A DNA stretch of 64,000 bases from Eucommia ulmoides (GCA_016647705.1 CM028325.1:29430474-29494473); one strand, 5' to 3'. Positions 33,499-46,213 are shown, numbered from the stretch's first letter. The notes: generated by a model from the sequence alone, not told the origin. Made by a program: numbers and translations.

Positions 33499-35600
33499 TG
33501 TTGGCCCAGTAGAATACCCAAAAGGAGGGGTAAATTGGGTAATTAAAAAATATATCAGAATAAAACTTGATAAATCAAATAATTAACTTTAAGCCTAAAT
33601 TAATTATTATCTTTATACCACTGCGGAATTATAATTAATCTAAGTGCACACCCAAACAACAAAAAATAGCAAAATAATAATGCAGCACACAAAAGGTTTA
33701 TACTGATTCACCAAGCTATTCTTGCCTAATCCAATCCTCCGAGCTCCACGGAGGTCGCACCCACTAAAACCAAGATCCCTTTAAAAGTAGGAACCAAACT
33801 CACACACCGATTCTTTTAAGGCTCAGAATCAACCTTTACAATTTCCTTTTCTCAGGCTAAGGAAAAACCTCTATGTTTTACAGGCTAAAGAATAACCTAA
33901 TTCTTTTTAACATTTAGGCTCAAGAATCAAAACCTTACCAAAAACACTCCAACTATCCTTTTCACATGTAAGGATGGAACCTTTACAAATCACTCACACT
34001 TATTCTATTTAGGAAGAATTAATACCTCAATCTCTTTACAGGAAGAGACTGAAATTTAGCTACCCTTGATTAAATATCCCCAATGATATTTAACTCGTCA
34101 CAACTCACCAATACAAAAATTGATAAGTATTAAATCTCACTCGGAGCTTCTACTACCTCAGATAAACAATAACTCGATTAATATCCCAACTAGTGATAGA
34201 AATATGTGAGATACAGAAATCTGATTTTAACAAGAATATGGATAACAAATTGAAACACGTAATCAGATTCAAAAAATTGTTTGAAAGAATATTTTCTTCA
34301 AAAATCAAAAATAATTTCTAAGATCAATTTCCAAAATATAAAATAATAAACATTAAACAATATGGAAATATCTCACCTGGAATCCACATAAATAATGATT
34401 AGAACATTATAGTTTAAAATTCGGTATCAGCAAGGATAGATCGCAATTGATTCATAGAATCACTCTTAGAAAAGCTCACAATATCGTAGAATACTAACTC
34501 TTATAAAACCTTTCTCAAAATGACATAGAATGATTAATTCTCTTGGAATGATTAGCTTTTCTAGTAAAATTGGCAGGTCTATTTAAAAGAACTTGTAATC
34601 AGTCTTCTAACGGCTAGTTTACAAGTGTCATGACAATTAAAAGCTCTTATAGATCCCTTATATCATAAGGACTTCATTTATGTTCAATTTTATTTAAAAA
34701 CATCTTTTGAATCTCTCAATTAAACCCCTAAAGTATTTCTCAATTAAAATAAATAAGTATAGAATCTATTTTAATTATCAAATTGAGAAACAATAATATT
34801 TAATTAACCATTTTGAAAGAATTTAATTAGTATATGAACTATATCTCAAGTATAAAGAATATCCCCGAAATCACTCTCAAATCCTAACAAAAAACGGCTA
34901 CTTTTGGATTTAAAATTGGATCAAACAATATCCTGAAACGGTGCATTCAGTCGACTGCCCAGTCGACTAGACGAATCGGGGAGTAGCCATCGCAGTACAT
35001 CGGTCGACCACTCGGTCGGCTCTTCGATTCAGAGAGTTTGTCATGCTTTCAGTGGTCGACCTGTCAGTCGACTCTTCAATTCAAAGAGTTCAATTGTTTT
35101 CACTGGTCGACTTGTCGGTCAACTCTTCGTTTCAGAGAGTTCAAACACCATTGGCCAGTTGACTACTCCCTTTTGGATATTTTCTCTGATCTCGTTTTTT
35201 ACTCACTTTCTTTTACGATTTCGCCCCTTTATCCATTTTCTCTCTTAACTAAGCTCCACCAATATTCTTATATTTCATTTTAGTCATTCAAGATTATTTT
35301 TTTTCAATTTATATAGGAGCAAATTATTTCATTTAATCAAAATACACATAAAAGATAAAATTCATTTTGTGTCATGTGTATGTTCCTAAATGAGATATTA
35401 AGAGTTAAGATTTACCTGGGTTGTTTTCCCTAATTTCTTCAAACTCTTAATACTTCTTCATCATCTTGATATCTTCATTTAGCATCCATTTAATTTGACA
35501 TATTCATTATTGGAACTTTAAATAATTGAAACACTCAATTAAACATTAGTTCTACCAAAATATTAATACTTAATCATTCATCAAAATCTTAGGATCAACA
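33499..35600 (-). repeat. 3' LTR of element F (left copy)
   Basis: TGTTGGCCCAG...TTAGGATCAACA on the plus strand, matching 40595-42708 along its length. On the minus strand it starts TGTTGATCCTAAG. Includes the GTCGAC array at 34950-35163. Confidence 0.92.
34950..35163. repeat. GTCGAC paired-palindrome array in F's left LTR
   Basis: GTCGAC-type hexamers start at 34950/34962, 35003/35015, 35055/35067, 35106/35118 and 35158. Members of a pair are exactly 12 bp apart, and pairs repeat at 53, 52, 51 and 52 bp. The words TTCGATTC and AGAGAGTT recur between pairs. Palindrome-rich LTR regions are known for Sireviruses. Confidence 0.9.
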
Positions 35601-35601
35601 A

Positions 35602-35615
35602 TCTCCTCCTTTTTG
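35602..35615 (-). other. Polypurine tract of element F
   Basis: CAAAAAGGAGGAGA on the minus strand, directly before the LTR start. Element G has a related tract at about 50191-50203. Confidence 0.8.
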
Positions 35616-36091
35616 ATGATGACAATTAAATTTGATGTTTTATTCAAAATAAAATATAACCACACTCCCCATGAATCCGAGGACGGGTTCTTTAACTCGT
35701 TAAAGTATCATAATAAAGATTTCAATAATGCATAATTTAAAAATACTCAATAAAACACAATTTTTTAAATTTCTCCCTTTTTGCATAAAAAATACGTGAT
35801 TAAAACATTGTTTACTCCCCCTAAATAAAACATCACTAATTTCTCCCCCTTTGTTATCTTAAAAAAAAAAAAAAACAAATTTAGGTAGGAGAGGAAAAAA
35901 CAACACATATATAACTCACTCTAGGCAAACATCATTATACCTAGCCATACCCAAACCGCGAATGATTTTTACAAACTGATCTTCTACTAGTGATTTGGTA
36001 AAAACATCAGCAAGCTAGTCGAAGGTATCAATACACTCAATAATAATATCCATTTTCTGAATGTGATCACGAATAAAGTGATGTCTAATCT

Positions 36092-37100
36092 CTATGTGCT
36101 TAATTCGTGAGTGTTGTGTAGGATTCTTAGACATATAACACTTTTATTATCACAAAAGATTGGGACCTCCTCCATAAAAACTCCAAAATCATTTAACTGT
36201 TGCTTAATATATAAAATTTGAGCACAACAGTTACCAACTGCCATGTATTCAGCCTCAGTAGTGGATAAGGCTATCAAATTTTGTTTCTTGCTTAACCAAG
36301 AAACCAAAGCTTGTCCTAACAAATGACATGATCCACTTATACTTTTTTGCTCAACTTTGCAACCGGCAAAGTCAGCGTCGGAGTAACTTACCAATTTAAA
36401 ATCACTTCCCCTAGGATACCATAACCCTAGGTCAGTCGTCCTCTTTAAATAATGAAAAATTCGTTTAACCGCAGTCAAATGCGATTCTCTAGAACAAGAC
36501 TGAAATCTAGTACAAAGACAAACACTATACATAATATCAGGTCTACTAGCAGTTAAATACAACAAGCTACCAATCATATCTCGATACATTTTTTCATTAA
36601 CGCTTTTGCCCATATCATCTTTTTCAATTTTTGTAGCCGTTACCATGAGAGTTTTGTACTCTTTAGCTCCTTCCAAGCCATATTTCTTTAACAGCTCCTT
36701 GGTGTATTTAGCTTGGTTTATAAATATCCCTTCTGTGATTTACTTAATTTGCAATCCAAGAAAGAAATTTAGGTCTCCCATCATACTCATTTCAAATTCC
36801 ACCTGCATTATCTTAGCAAACTCTTTGCAAAGATCCTCATCAGTAGATCAAAAAATTATATCATTAACATATACTTGTACTAATAGGATATCAAAATCAA
36901 TTTGCTTTACAAAAAGTGTTATATCACAAATACCCCTTCGAAAACCATTTTCGATCAAATATCGGTTAAGTCTTTCATACCAAGCTCTCGGAGCTTGTTT
37001 GAGCCCATACAAAGCCTTGTGAAATTTAAATACATGATCGAAAAATTTATCATTTTCAAATCCCGAGGGTTGTTTCACATAAATTTCTTCAGTTAGAAAA
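36092..37100 (-). pseudogene. RT (end) and RNase H of element F
   Basis: RT is seen from 37078 downward: VFKFHKALYGLKQAPRAWYERLNRYLIENGF, then the catalytic-box region VYVNDIIF (family norm YVDDIIF). RNase H from 36676 down has MIGSLLYLTASRPDIMYSVCLC, LGLWYPRGSDFKLVSYSDADFAGC and LSTTEAEYMA, ending with IFCDNKSVICL near 36130. These are standard copia signatures. RT copies RNA to DNA and RNase H trims the RNA. The region is broken in several places. Confidence 0.92.
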
Positions 37101-37599
37101 CCATTTAGAATGCACTCTTTACATCCATTTGATATAGTTTAAAATTACGTGAATATGTAAATGCGAGTAGCATTCTAATTGCTTCTAGTCTAGCAACAGG
37201 AGCATAAGTTTCATCATTATCAATTCTTTACTCTAATTATAGCCCTGTGCTACTAATCTTGCTTTATTTCTAATTATCATACCATATTCATCCCTTTTGT
37301 TTCTAAATACCCATTTAGTACCAATAACTGGATGAAAATCCAGTCTCGGAACAAGACACCACACTTTATTCCGCTCAAATTAAACTAATTCATCTTGTAT
37401 TGCGGAAATTCAAGATTCATTAATTAACACCTCATTTATATTTTTAGGCTCAATTTGAGATAAGAAAGCAAGATTGATTATATCTCTAAGAGAAGATCGA
37501 ATACTTACACCTTTTTCGAAATTATCGATAATTTCTTTAATTGAATGCCCTGGTACTTTCTTTATAGCTCTTAATAAAGTTGAATCCTTCTCCTTAGGT

Positions 37600-38410
37600 T
37601 CTTCCTCTCATTGAGACTCATTTGGTACATCATTACCTTGATTTTGGTTATTTAAGATACCTGCATCATCATCATCCAAAACATTTCTCGACAAGTATGA
37701 ATCAGCTTCCTCAAAAATAACATGCATAGTTTCTTCTATTACAAAAGTACGTTTATTATAAACTCTATAAGCCTTACTGTTAGTAGCATATCCAAGAAAA
37801 ATCCCATAATCGGATTTATCATCAAATTTACCAAGATTATCCTTATCATTCAAAATGAAACATTTGCATTCAAAGACTTTAAAATAGGAAATATTAGGAG
37901 TCTTACCATTCCAGATTTCATATGGGGTTTTATTAAACCCTCTATGAATTGATACCCAGTTTAGCACGTCACAAGCAGTACTTACTGCTTCGGCCTAGAA
38001 GTAGGTTGGTAAACGATTTTTATTTAGCATTGTTCTGACCATCTCTTGAAGCGTTCTGTTCTTCCTTTCCACTACACCATTTTGTTGCTGTGATCTTGGT
38101 GCAGAAAAGTTGTGAGCATAACCATGCTCATCACAATAACATACCACTTCATCATTCTTAAATTCTCTTCCTCTGTCACTACAAATGTTAATAATAAAAC
38201 ATTGCTTCTCATTTTGAACACGTTTATAGAATTTAGCAAGAACGGAAGCAACTTCACTTTTCTTAGTAAGAAAAAATACCCAGGTAAGTCTAGAATAATC
38301 ATCAACTATAATGAATGCATGGAACTTACCACCAAAACTAGAAACAGAGTTAGGCCCAGATAAATCAAGATACAATAATTCAAGACATCTAGATGTAGAC
38401 GTGTACATCC
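37600..38410 (-). pseudogene. Integrase of element F
   Basis: From 38400 down: LELLYLDLSGPNSVSSFGGKFHAFIIVDDYSRLTWVFFL, then SDRGREFKN, then HNFSAPRSQQQNGVVERKNRTLQEMVRTML, the DDE-type core of copia integrase. From 37967 down: GFNKTPYEIWNGKTPNISYFKVFECKCFI and DKSDYGIFLGYATNSKAYRVYN, the C-terminal GKGY-like part. It is a fossil. Confidence 0.92.
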
Positions 38411-38539
38411 TTTTCTTAAATGATAATCTAAATTGCTTGCCTAATTAACATGCATCACATACTTTATCCTTTACATATCACGTACAAGACTCTTCTTAGA
38501 TAAATTAGAAATTAACTTCATACTAGCATGCCCAAATCT

Positions 38540-38989
38540 TCTATGTCATAACCAACTATTTTCAGAAAACGCATTCAAATAAGATAAATTTTGAGAATTA
38601 AAATCATCAAAAGAGCAAGTATACACATTCTCAAAATATGATGCAATTAGGAAAATACTACTATCATGACTATTCTTAATGATGCATCTATCATGATCAA
38701 ATATAACATTGTATCCCTTGTCACATAATTGACTAATACTAAGTAAATTATGTTTAAATTCATCAACTAGTAAGACATCTTTAATCACATTAGTACCATT
38801 ATTGATATTACCTATACCGATAATTTTACCCTTTGCGTTGTCTCTGAAAGTCACATGACCTCCATCTTTAGGTGTCAAAGATGTAAATTTTCTTTTATCT
38901 CCCGTCATGTGTCGAGAACAACCACTATCCACGAACCATTTGTCCTTACTTATCAATACTTTTAGAATAACTTGCAAGGAGTACCTCAA
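38540..38989 (-). pseudogene. Protease and pre-integrase part of element F
   Basis: KDKWFVDSGCSRHMTGDKRKF near 38940-38880 is the copia aspartic protease active-site region (DSG). It continues with VTFRDNAKGKIIGIGNI, NVIKDVLLVDEFKHNLLSISQLCDKGYNVIFD, the usual sequence ahead of integrase. Confidence 0.92.
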
Positions 38990-39012
38990 ATAGTTCCTAA
39001 GTGGTACCCAAC

Positions 39013-40398
39013 CTACGTGGGTCCGATCTTGTTAGTCGGGACAATTTTAGTTCCTTTCGGAATCCAAACTTGTCTACAGTTAGCTAGTTTTGCAAAACAT
39101 CTATGAATAGTATGCCCCACAACGTTACATTTAAAACATCTAACAAGATCTTTGGTTTCAGAAAAGAATTTATGAAAGCGTTTTTGTTTAAGATTTTTTT
39201 GAAATCCAACACCGGCTTTATCAAAAACTCCACGTGAATTTCCCAAAAGCATTTTCAAATTGTTTTCACCGTCGATAAATTTGAGAACAATTGATTGCAA
39301 ATCCATCAATTTAGATATCAACCCATTGTTTTCAAATTCATAGTCCACCACTTACTTGTTTAATGTGTTAATTGTACTTTGAAGAGCATTTATTTTAGAA
39401 CACTGGTTTTTATAATCATGTGAAAGTTCTTGATAAACGTCAAATAATTCATCAAAATTTAAAGGACAAGAACTTGAACAATTAGTTACCTCATCACCAG
39501 TGGCCATTAATGCAAGTATGGACGTATCCTCACTATTTGATTCTTCCGAGCTACTTGAATCAGTATCATCCCAAGTAGCCATCATCAATTTCTTCTTACT
39601 CTTCTTTGCTTTCTTCTTTTCTTTCTTATTCTTCTCATTTTCTTTATCCTTCTTCATTTCGGGATAATTATTTTGAAAATGACCGATTTTAAGACAATTG
39701 TAGCATTCCACTTTGGACATGTTAAGATTTCTTTTCCCATGGAATGTGCGTCGAGTTATTCTTCTAAAATTATTTTTGAGAAGTGATACATTCTTCTCTT
39801 GCTCACTATCAAGGCTTTCGTCATCACTGTCATCCTCTTCTTCAATTTTTTGAACTTTTAATGCCAAGGATTTTCTCTTGCTATTTCTGGTATCATCCTC
39901 ATAACCTTTGATCGCCAATTCATGAGTCATCAAATTACCAATTAGATCATCGATATTGTATTTGCCAAGATCCTTGGCTTCCTCGATTGCCGTCACTTTT
40001 GACTCCCATATTTTTGTCAAGGACCTTAGGACCTTTCGTACTCTATCCTTCATGGAGTATGAATTTCCGCGTTGATTCATACTGTTGCATATGCTGTTGA
40101 AGTGAGTGTACATCTCATGAATCGATTCATTCTCCTCCATCATGAACAGCTCAAATTTTCTCACAAGTGCATTGATTTTTGACTACTTCACTTGACTTGT
40201 CCCTTCGTGGGTAACTTGTAACTTATCCCACAAATCCTTTGCAGATTTACAACCTGAAACTCTAAAATACTCATTAGCATCTAAAGAACAAAAGAGAATA
40301 TTTATAGCTTGAGAATTAATAGAGAGTTTCTGCTTATTGGAAGCAGTAAGTTGTTCCTTTTTTCTCAACTCCGTTTTCCATTGGAATGAATAGACCAT
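39013..40398 (-). pseudogene. gag of element F
   Basis: From 40398 down: a start like MVYSFQWKTELRKKEQL..., then INILFCSLDANEYFRVSGCKSAKDLWDKLQVTHEGT, a typical copia gag opening (DUF4219/UBN2-like). From 40164 down: MEENESIHEMYTHFNSICN and a zinc-knuckle region CYNCLKIGHFQNN near 39700, followed by a lysine-rich run and acidic serine stretch. A second knuckle-like CFKCNVVGHTIHRC lies near 39140-39100. The long gag with two CCHC-like boxes is a Sirevirus trait. The gag is broken. Confidence 0.88.
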
Positions 40399-40580
40399 CC
40401 TCGATTGTTAGCCACACGTTGTAATTTGTAGCCTGAAGAAAGGCTATCATCTTGTCTTTCCAAAATGAGTAACTTTCACCTACAAATAAGGGTGGTTGGT
40501 GCATAGACTACCCCTTAGCTAGTGTGTCTACTATGTGTGTCATGTGATCTTTGTTAGCAAAAGAATTCGAGCTAAACCAG

Positions 40581-40592
40581 CTCTGATACCAA
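40581..40592 (-). other. Primer-binding site of element F, initiator tRNA-Met type
   Basis: TGGTATCAGAGC on the minus strand, two bases from the right LTR; full 12-base match to the complement of initiator tRNA-Met. Confidence 0.93.
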
Positions 40593-40594
40593 TT

Positions 40595-42708
40595 GTTGGC
40601 CCAGTAGAATACCCAAGAGGGGGGTGAATTGGGTAATTAAAAAATATATCAGAATAAAACTTGATAAATCAAATAAATTATTTTAAGTCTAAATTAATTA
40701 TTATCTTTATACCACAGCAGAATTATAATTAATTTAAGTGCACACCCAAATAACAAAAAATAGCAAAATAATAATGCAGCACACAAAGGATTTATACTGG
40801 TTTACCAAGTTATTCTTGGCTAATCCAGTCCCCTGAGCTCCACAGAGATCGCACCCACAAAAATCAAGATCCATTTAAAGATAGGAACCAAACCCACACA
40901 CTGATTCTTTTACAGGCTCAGAATCAACTTTTACAATTTCCTTTTCTCAGGTTAAGGAAAAACGTCTACTTTTTACAGGCTAAAGAATAACTTAATTCTT
41001 TTTAACACTTAGGCTCAAGAATCCAAAATCTTACCAAAAACACTCCAACTATCCTTTTCACATGTAAGGATAGAACCTTTACAAATCACTCATACTAATT
41101 CTATTCAGGAAGAATTAATACATCAATCTCTTTACAGGAAAAGACTGAAACCCAGCTACCCTTGATTAAATATCTCCAATGATATTTAACTCATCACAAC
41201 TCACCAACACAAAAATTAATAAGTAGTAAATCTCACTCGGAGTTTCTACCACCCCAAATAAACAATAACTCGATTAATATTTCAATTAGTGATAGAAATA
41301 TGTGAGATACAGAAATCTAATTTTAACAAGAATATAGGTAGCAAATTGGAGTACATAATCAGATTTAAGAAATTGTTTGAAAGAATATTTTTTTCAAAAA
41401 TCAAAAATAATTTCTAAGATCAATTTCCAAAATATAAAATAATAAACAATAAACAATATGGAAAGATCTCACCCAAAATCCACAAAAATAATGATTAGAA
41501 CAGTATAACTTCAAATCCAGTATCAACAAGAATAGATCGCAATTGATTCACATAATCACTCTTATAAAAGCTCACAATATCGTAGAATACTAACTCTTAT
41601 AAAAGCTCTCTCAAAATGATATAGAATGATTAACTCTCTTAGAATGATTAGTTCTTCTAATAAAATTCGCAGGTCTATTTAAATGAATTTGTAATCAGCC
41701 TTCTAACGGCTAGTTTACAAGTGTCATGATAATTAAAAGCTCTTATAGACCCCTTATATAATAAGGACACCATTTAGGTTCAATTTCACTTAAAAACATC
41801 TTTTGAATATCTCAATTAAACTCCTAAAGTATTTCTCAATTAAAATAAATAAGTATAGAATCAATTTTAATTACCAAATTGAGAAACATTAATATTTAAT
41901 GAACCATTTTGAAAGAATTTAATTAGTATATGAACCATACCTCAAATATAAAGAATATCCCCGAAATAACTCTCAAATCCTAACAAAAAATGGCTACTTT
42001 TGGATTTAAAATCGGATCAAACAGTATGCTAAAACGGTGCATTCAGTCGACTGCCCAGTCGACTGGACGAATCAGGGAGTAGCTATCGCAGTACATCGGT
42101 TGACCACTCGGTCGACTCTTTGATTCAAAGAGTTTGTCATGCTTTCACTGATCAACCTGTCAGTCGACTCTTCGATTCAGAGAGTTCAATTGCTTTCACC
42201 GGTTGACTTGTCGGTCGACTCTTCGATTCAGAGAGTTCAACCACCATTGGCCGGTTAACTGCTCAGTCAACTGCTCCCTTATGGATCTTTTCTCTGATCT
42301 CGATTTTTACTCACTTTCTTTTACGATTTCGCCCCTTTATCCATTTTCTCTCTTAAATAAGTTCCACCAATATTCTTATATTTCATTTTAGTCATTCAAG
42401 ATTATTTCTTTTCAATTCACATAGGAGCAAATTATTTCACTTAATCAAAACACACATAAAAAATAAAATTCATTTTGTGCCATGTGTATGTTCCTAAATT
42501 GGATATTAAGAGTTAAGATTTACATAGGTTGTTTTCCCTATTTTCTTCAAACTCTTAATACTTCTTCATCATTTTCATATCTTCATTTAGCATCCATTTA
42601 ATTTGACGTCATCATTACTAGAATTTTAAATCACTGAAACACTTAATTAAACATTAGTTCTACCAAAACATCAATACTTAATTGTTGATAAAAATCTTAG
42701 GATCAACA
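40595..42708 (-). repeat. 5' LTR of element F (right copy)
   Basis: 2114 bases, matching 33499-35600. It carries the same palindrome array with starts at 42046/42058, 42099/42111, 42151/42163, 42202/42214 and 42254/42266 (12 bp within pairs, 51-53 bp between). Five full pairs are visible here. Confidence 0.92.
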
Positions 42709-42869
42709 CTATCAATTTAAAAAAAAAAATTGTCTATTTTAACGAAATACTCTTATATAATTATAAGAGACTCTTCTCATATCATTTCAGAAGAAAAATA
42801 AAGAAAAAGTTTTCAAGGAAATTTTCAGTGATATTTTTTGTATTTGAGACATATATCACAGTAATTTCT
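42709..42869. other. AT-rich intergenic DNA, nothing recognised
   Basis: Spacer between F and the inverted-repeat element. No motif or open frame of note. Confidence 0.6.
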
Positions 42870-43520
42870 ATCTTTTGTTAAATACCACGGAGACCCTCTA
42901 TCTTTTTCAATCGGAGCAAGTAACCTCTCAAATCAAAGTTGAGTGACTAAATTGCTCTTTATCTTAGGTGTAAAATGACAAAATTATCCTTAATTAGTTC
43001 TATTTTTTCCTTTTGCTTTTTGTTTTTTATTTTTTGTTTTTTCGTTTTTTTCTTTTATTTTATTCACTCTTTCTTCGCAAACCCACTTGAGCCACCATTA
43101 CCGCCACCACCCACATTTTGCCAACTCCTCACCGCCGCTGCCATCTCTTACCTTCTTCTTCTTCTCCTCTCTCTCTCTCTCTCTCTCCTCTCCTAAACTC
43201 ACCAACGAGAGAGAGGAGGAGGAGGAGGAGGAGGAGGAGAAAAAGAAGAAGAGGGTGGCAGAAAGTGGCGGTGAGGAGTTGGTAGGAGGTGTGGTGGTAA
43301 TGGTGGCTTAGATGGGTTTGTGTGAGAAAGAGAGAGAGTGGATAAAATAAAAGGGAAAAAAATCTTAGTTATAAATAATGGTAAAACAATAATTTTTCTT
43401 TAGCTTATTTTTTGTATTTTTTTTCTTTCTAAAAATATAAGAACAAAGAGGTAATTGACCATTATTTTTCTCCATCAAGGAGTCCCGGTGGTATGTGACA
43501 AAAGAAAAGGTGTCATTGAT
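42870..43520. mobile_element. Long inverted-repeat element (MITE or fold-back type)
   Basis: The left outer part CTTTTGTTAAATACCACGG (42874) pairs with CCGGTGGTATGTGACAAAAG at 43486 on the opposite strand. Moving inward, TTTTATTTTATTCACTC (43054) pairs with GAGTGGATAAAATAAAA (43336), and AGCCACCATTACCGCCACCAC (43090) pairs with GTGGTGGTAATGGTGGCT (43292). The centre is a CT-run (43168-43192) facing a GAG/GGA-run (43208-43244). The whole could fold into one hairpin of about 300 bp per arm. There is no transposase and no clear target duplication. Two overlapping short frames in the arms reflect the repeats. Confidence 0.72.
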
Positions 43521-44490
43521 AATTTCTCTAAGTTTTCAATTATGTTAAAATTAATAGTTAACAAAATTTAAAAATTAATTTTGTCCAAAAAAAATTATTA
43601 TTTTATCACATATAGATAGATACACTAGTAAATTATCGATCATTATAAATTAGTTATTTTTTTAGTATTTCTTAATGGTTATTTTTTAATTCTCTTAAAA
43701 TGAACAGCCAACAAAAAATGATTGTATTATCATTTCTTCAAGTCAGAATGTATTTTAGAAAGAATCATTAATGACAAGTTGAAATTCAATTAATTTTGCA
43801 GTTACTTCCAATCTCGTAAGGTAAATTTGAATTCCATTATTCCCTTTCATTTTTTCTATTTGTAAAAAAAAATTCATTCAACCACACATGCATCGCTATC
43901 TCTCTCCCTCCTCGCAAAACTACAAAAGTTGAAATGTCTTTATATATTTCAATTGGATCTCAAGTTTACGAGTGTGACACCATTTAAACATTATCACATG
44001 TTAGTGTTTTTTAACCGTATGGTACATTTTCCAAAAATCATCAAAAAACTAGAAAACTTGTGTTCGATTCCTATGGTTTGTTTTTTATTTAATAGAGTTT
44101 CATGCATGATTTTTATTGTATTGCTGGGATTTTTTTTAATTAAAAAATATGTTGTTAATTATATTGCAAATTCATCACTTGAGTTTTCTACTGTATTGAA
44201 TTGTTGGGTTTTTTTTTTGTCATATGAAGATTTTAGATTTCGTTTGTCAAAAAATAGTGTGATCATTCACTTTTCAATAAAATTACACAAGCAATTAAGT
44301 TTCACACAATGAATGTTCAATGAGGTGTAAATTATTTTATGTTAATTGCTTAACACTTGAGATTTTGATTTGCAATATTGCATTCTTGATTTCCATTTTT
44401 GTATCCGTGTATACAATTTCAGTTTGACAAAAAGTAGTGAACTTTTTCTTTCCAATTAGTGCATACACGTAGTTAACTTAGTTGGAAGTT
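43521..44490. other. AT-rich intergenic DNA, no gene seen
   Basis: Many A and T runs. One 127-codon open frame (43929-44312, +) is hydrophobic and matches nothing I know. With this base composition it is probably chance. Confidence 0.6.
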
Positions 44491-45480
44491 AGTGAACGTT
44501 CACTGAAAAGAAGTATGGTGAATGTATAATAACCAGATGCAAATGTGATTTGTGTTTTGTTGATTGTTGTGTCGTTTTGTGAATGTTAATTATATATATA
44601 ATGGAAGTCATTTGATGGATATATATAGTGAACATAACAATTGGTAGATTATTGTATGGTATTTGCTTAATGAATGTTTAATGAGAAACCGAGTTTTGAA
44701 TTATCTAGTGAACGTTAACTGATTGATATGTTAATTGAACATTTATCATTAAATTGACATACATTTTTATGTGATGTTTTTGTTTGTGTGTTCACGATTA
44801 ATTCATGTATACAACAAAAAGTCGTGTAATGTTAATGTGCAAATTAATGGGCAATTTGTTTTGCAAAGTTGACAAGGGCAGTAGTAGTAGTTCATTTTGC
44901 AAAGTGAATGTTAATTAATAACACCAATTCGTGCTTCTAAATGTGTGTGCATCAAATCCAGAATATGTAATGAGCAAAGTGAATGTTCACTAAGAACTCA
45001 AATAGCATTATCAACTTTCTTTGATTTTCACAATTGATGAAATTTCACAGTAGCAGTGACGATGTTCATTGTTAATGGAAGTTTAATACTAGTAATTCTC
45101 CCAAAACAAATGAATGTTCGCTACTATTGAGTGTTTCAATATAAGTAAAACTAGTGAACATTCACCATTATTAAAATTCTGAAATATTATATTTTAACTA
45201 GTGGTGCAATTTAGTATTAGTGAACGTTTACTCCAATAGAATAGTAAATGTGCAAAGTCAATTTGTAGTATAATGAGTAAAGTAAATATAAAATTAATGA
45301 AAGTTCACTATTAATAAAGTTATAAGATGTTATATTTGAACTACTAGTGCGATTCAATATTAGTGAATCTTCAATACCAATAAATGTTCAATATAGGTGA
45401 GCGTTTACTATGAGATGTTACGATATAGTGGATTTTCAATAACAGTGAAAATAATTGTGTCAACGCTCACTACTAACAGT
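44491..45480. repeat. Field of AGTGAACGTTCACT-type palindromes
   Basis: A perfect 14-base palindrome AGTGAACGTTCACT lies at 44491-44504. Close relatives are at 44627, 44707, 44903, 44979-44992 (AGTGAATGTTCACT), 45153-45166 (AGTGAACATTCACC), 45219-45232 (AGTGAACGTTTACT), 45297 and 45361. Spacing runs from about 65 to 200 bp. Between them words such as ATTAGTG, AATGTT and CAATA recur, so the kilobase looks like a very worn tandem repeat. Function unknown. Confidence 0.65.
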
Positions 45481-46213
45481 AATAGTTGATAGAACAAAAC
45501 AAATTATTATAATTTATATTGTGATTAGAGGTGTTCATGGGGCGGGCTAGAGTAGGGCCCAACCTAATAAATTACAAGAATTTGGAGGGTCAGGGCCCAA
45601 TCCCGATTCAGACATCGAACCCTATTTCCCTGTTCAAGTCCGCTCATCTGAATAATATCTTTAAAACGATATCATATTTACAAGTTTTTTCTTCACTTTT
45701 CACATTCTTTTTTTAATTCAACAAGATTCTTCTGAATCTTTGTAGTTTTCACATTTGTGTTATATTAAACATGGTATTTCAACAAAAAATTATAAAACTA
45801 TTATGTTGTTATTGTAAAAATGTCCAATGTAATTAAATAAAAAAAAATACCAAAAAAATTAATTGAATAATGACACATGTTATTGATTTCAACACGGAAT
45901 TAAATAAAATGTTATTGAATTACCTAAAAAAAATAGATTGAACAATGACATATTTTATTGAATTCAACATGAAATTCATTGTCATGTTAAATTTAACAAA
46001 TATTAAATTATTCAATCAAATATATATAAGTAGATGTTGTTTTGAAGCTATGTTTATAAGAATCTAAATATATGTTTAAATCAACAAAACAATCATTGCA
46101 GTATAGTCTATTGTTATTTTTCTCATGTTATAATTTCACATTTAAAATTCCTAAAAATATAAAATCATGAATTGACTAATATTCCAACTTATCTTTGTAT
46201 TTATATTTAAATA
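45481..46213. other. AT-rich intergenic DNA with a worn two-fold repeat
   Basis: AGGTGTTCATGGGGCGGGC at 45528 and the following GGCCCAA words form a small GC-richer patch that I cannot assign. At about 45858-46000 a unit of about 75 bp containing GACAYATKTTATTGA and TTCAACA occurs twice. No gene is seen. Confidence 0.55.

Larger units (their letters stand above)
33499..42708 (-). mobile_element. Element F: Sirevirus-type Ty1/copia fossil
   Basis: Two LTRs of about 2.1 kb flank a minus-strand interior in copia order: gag, protease, integrase, RT, RNase H. The left flank is CTATT and the right flank CTATC, a five-base duplication with one change. The primer site for initiator tRNA-Met lies at 40581-40592. 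Long LTRs, an extended gag with a zinc knuckle and lysine-rich parts, and LTR palindromes fit the Sirevirus (Maximus/SIRE) lineage. It is broken in many places. LTRs differ by a few percent by eye, so of similar age to A and D. Confidence 0.9.

Noticed and set aside
43929-44312. 127-codon open frame (+) in AT-rich intergenic DNA
   Set aside because: Hydrophobic by composition (many TTT and ATT codons), no motif, no supporting context.
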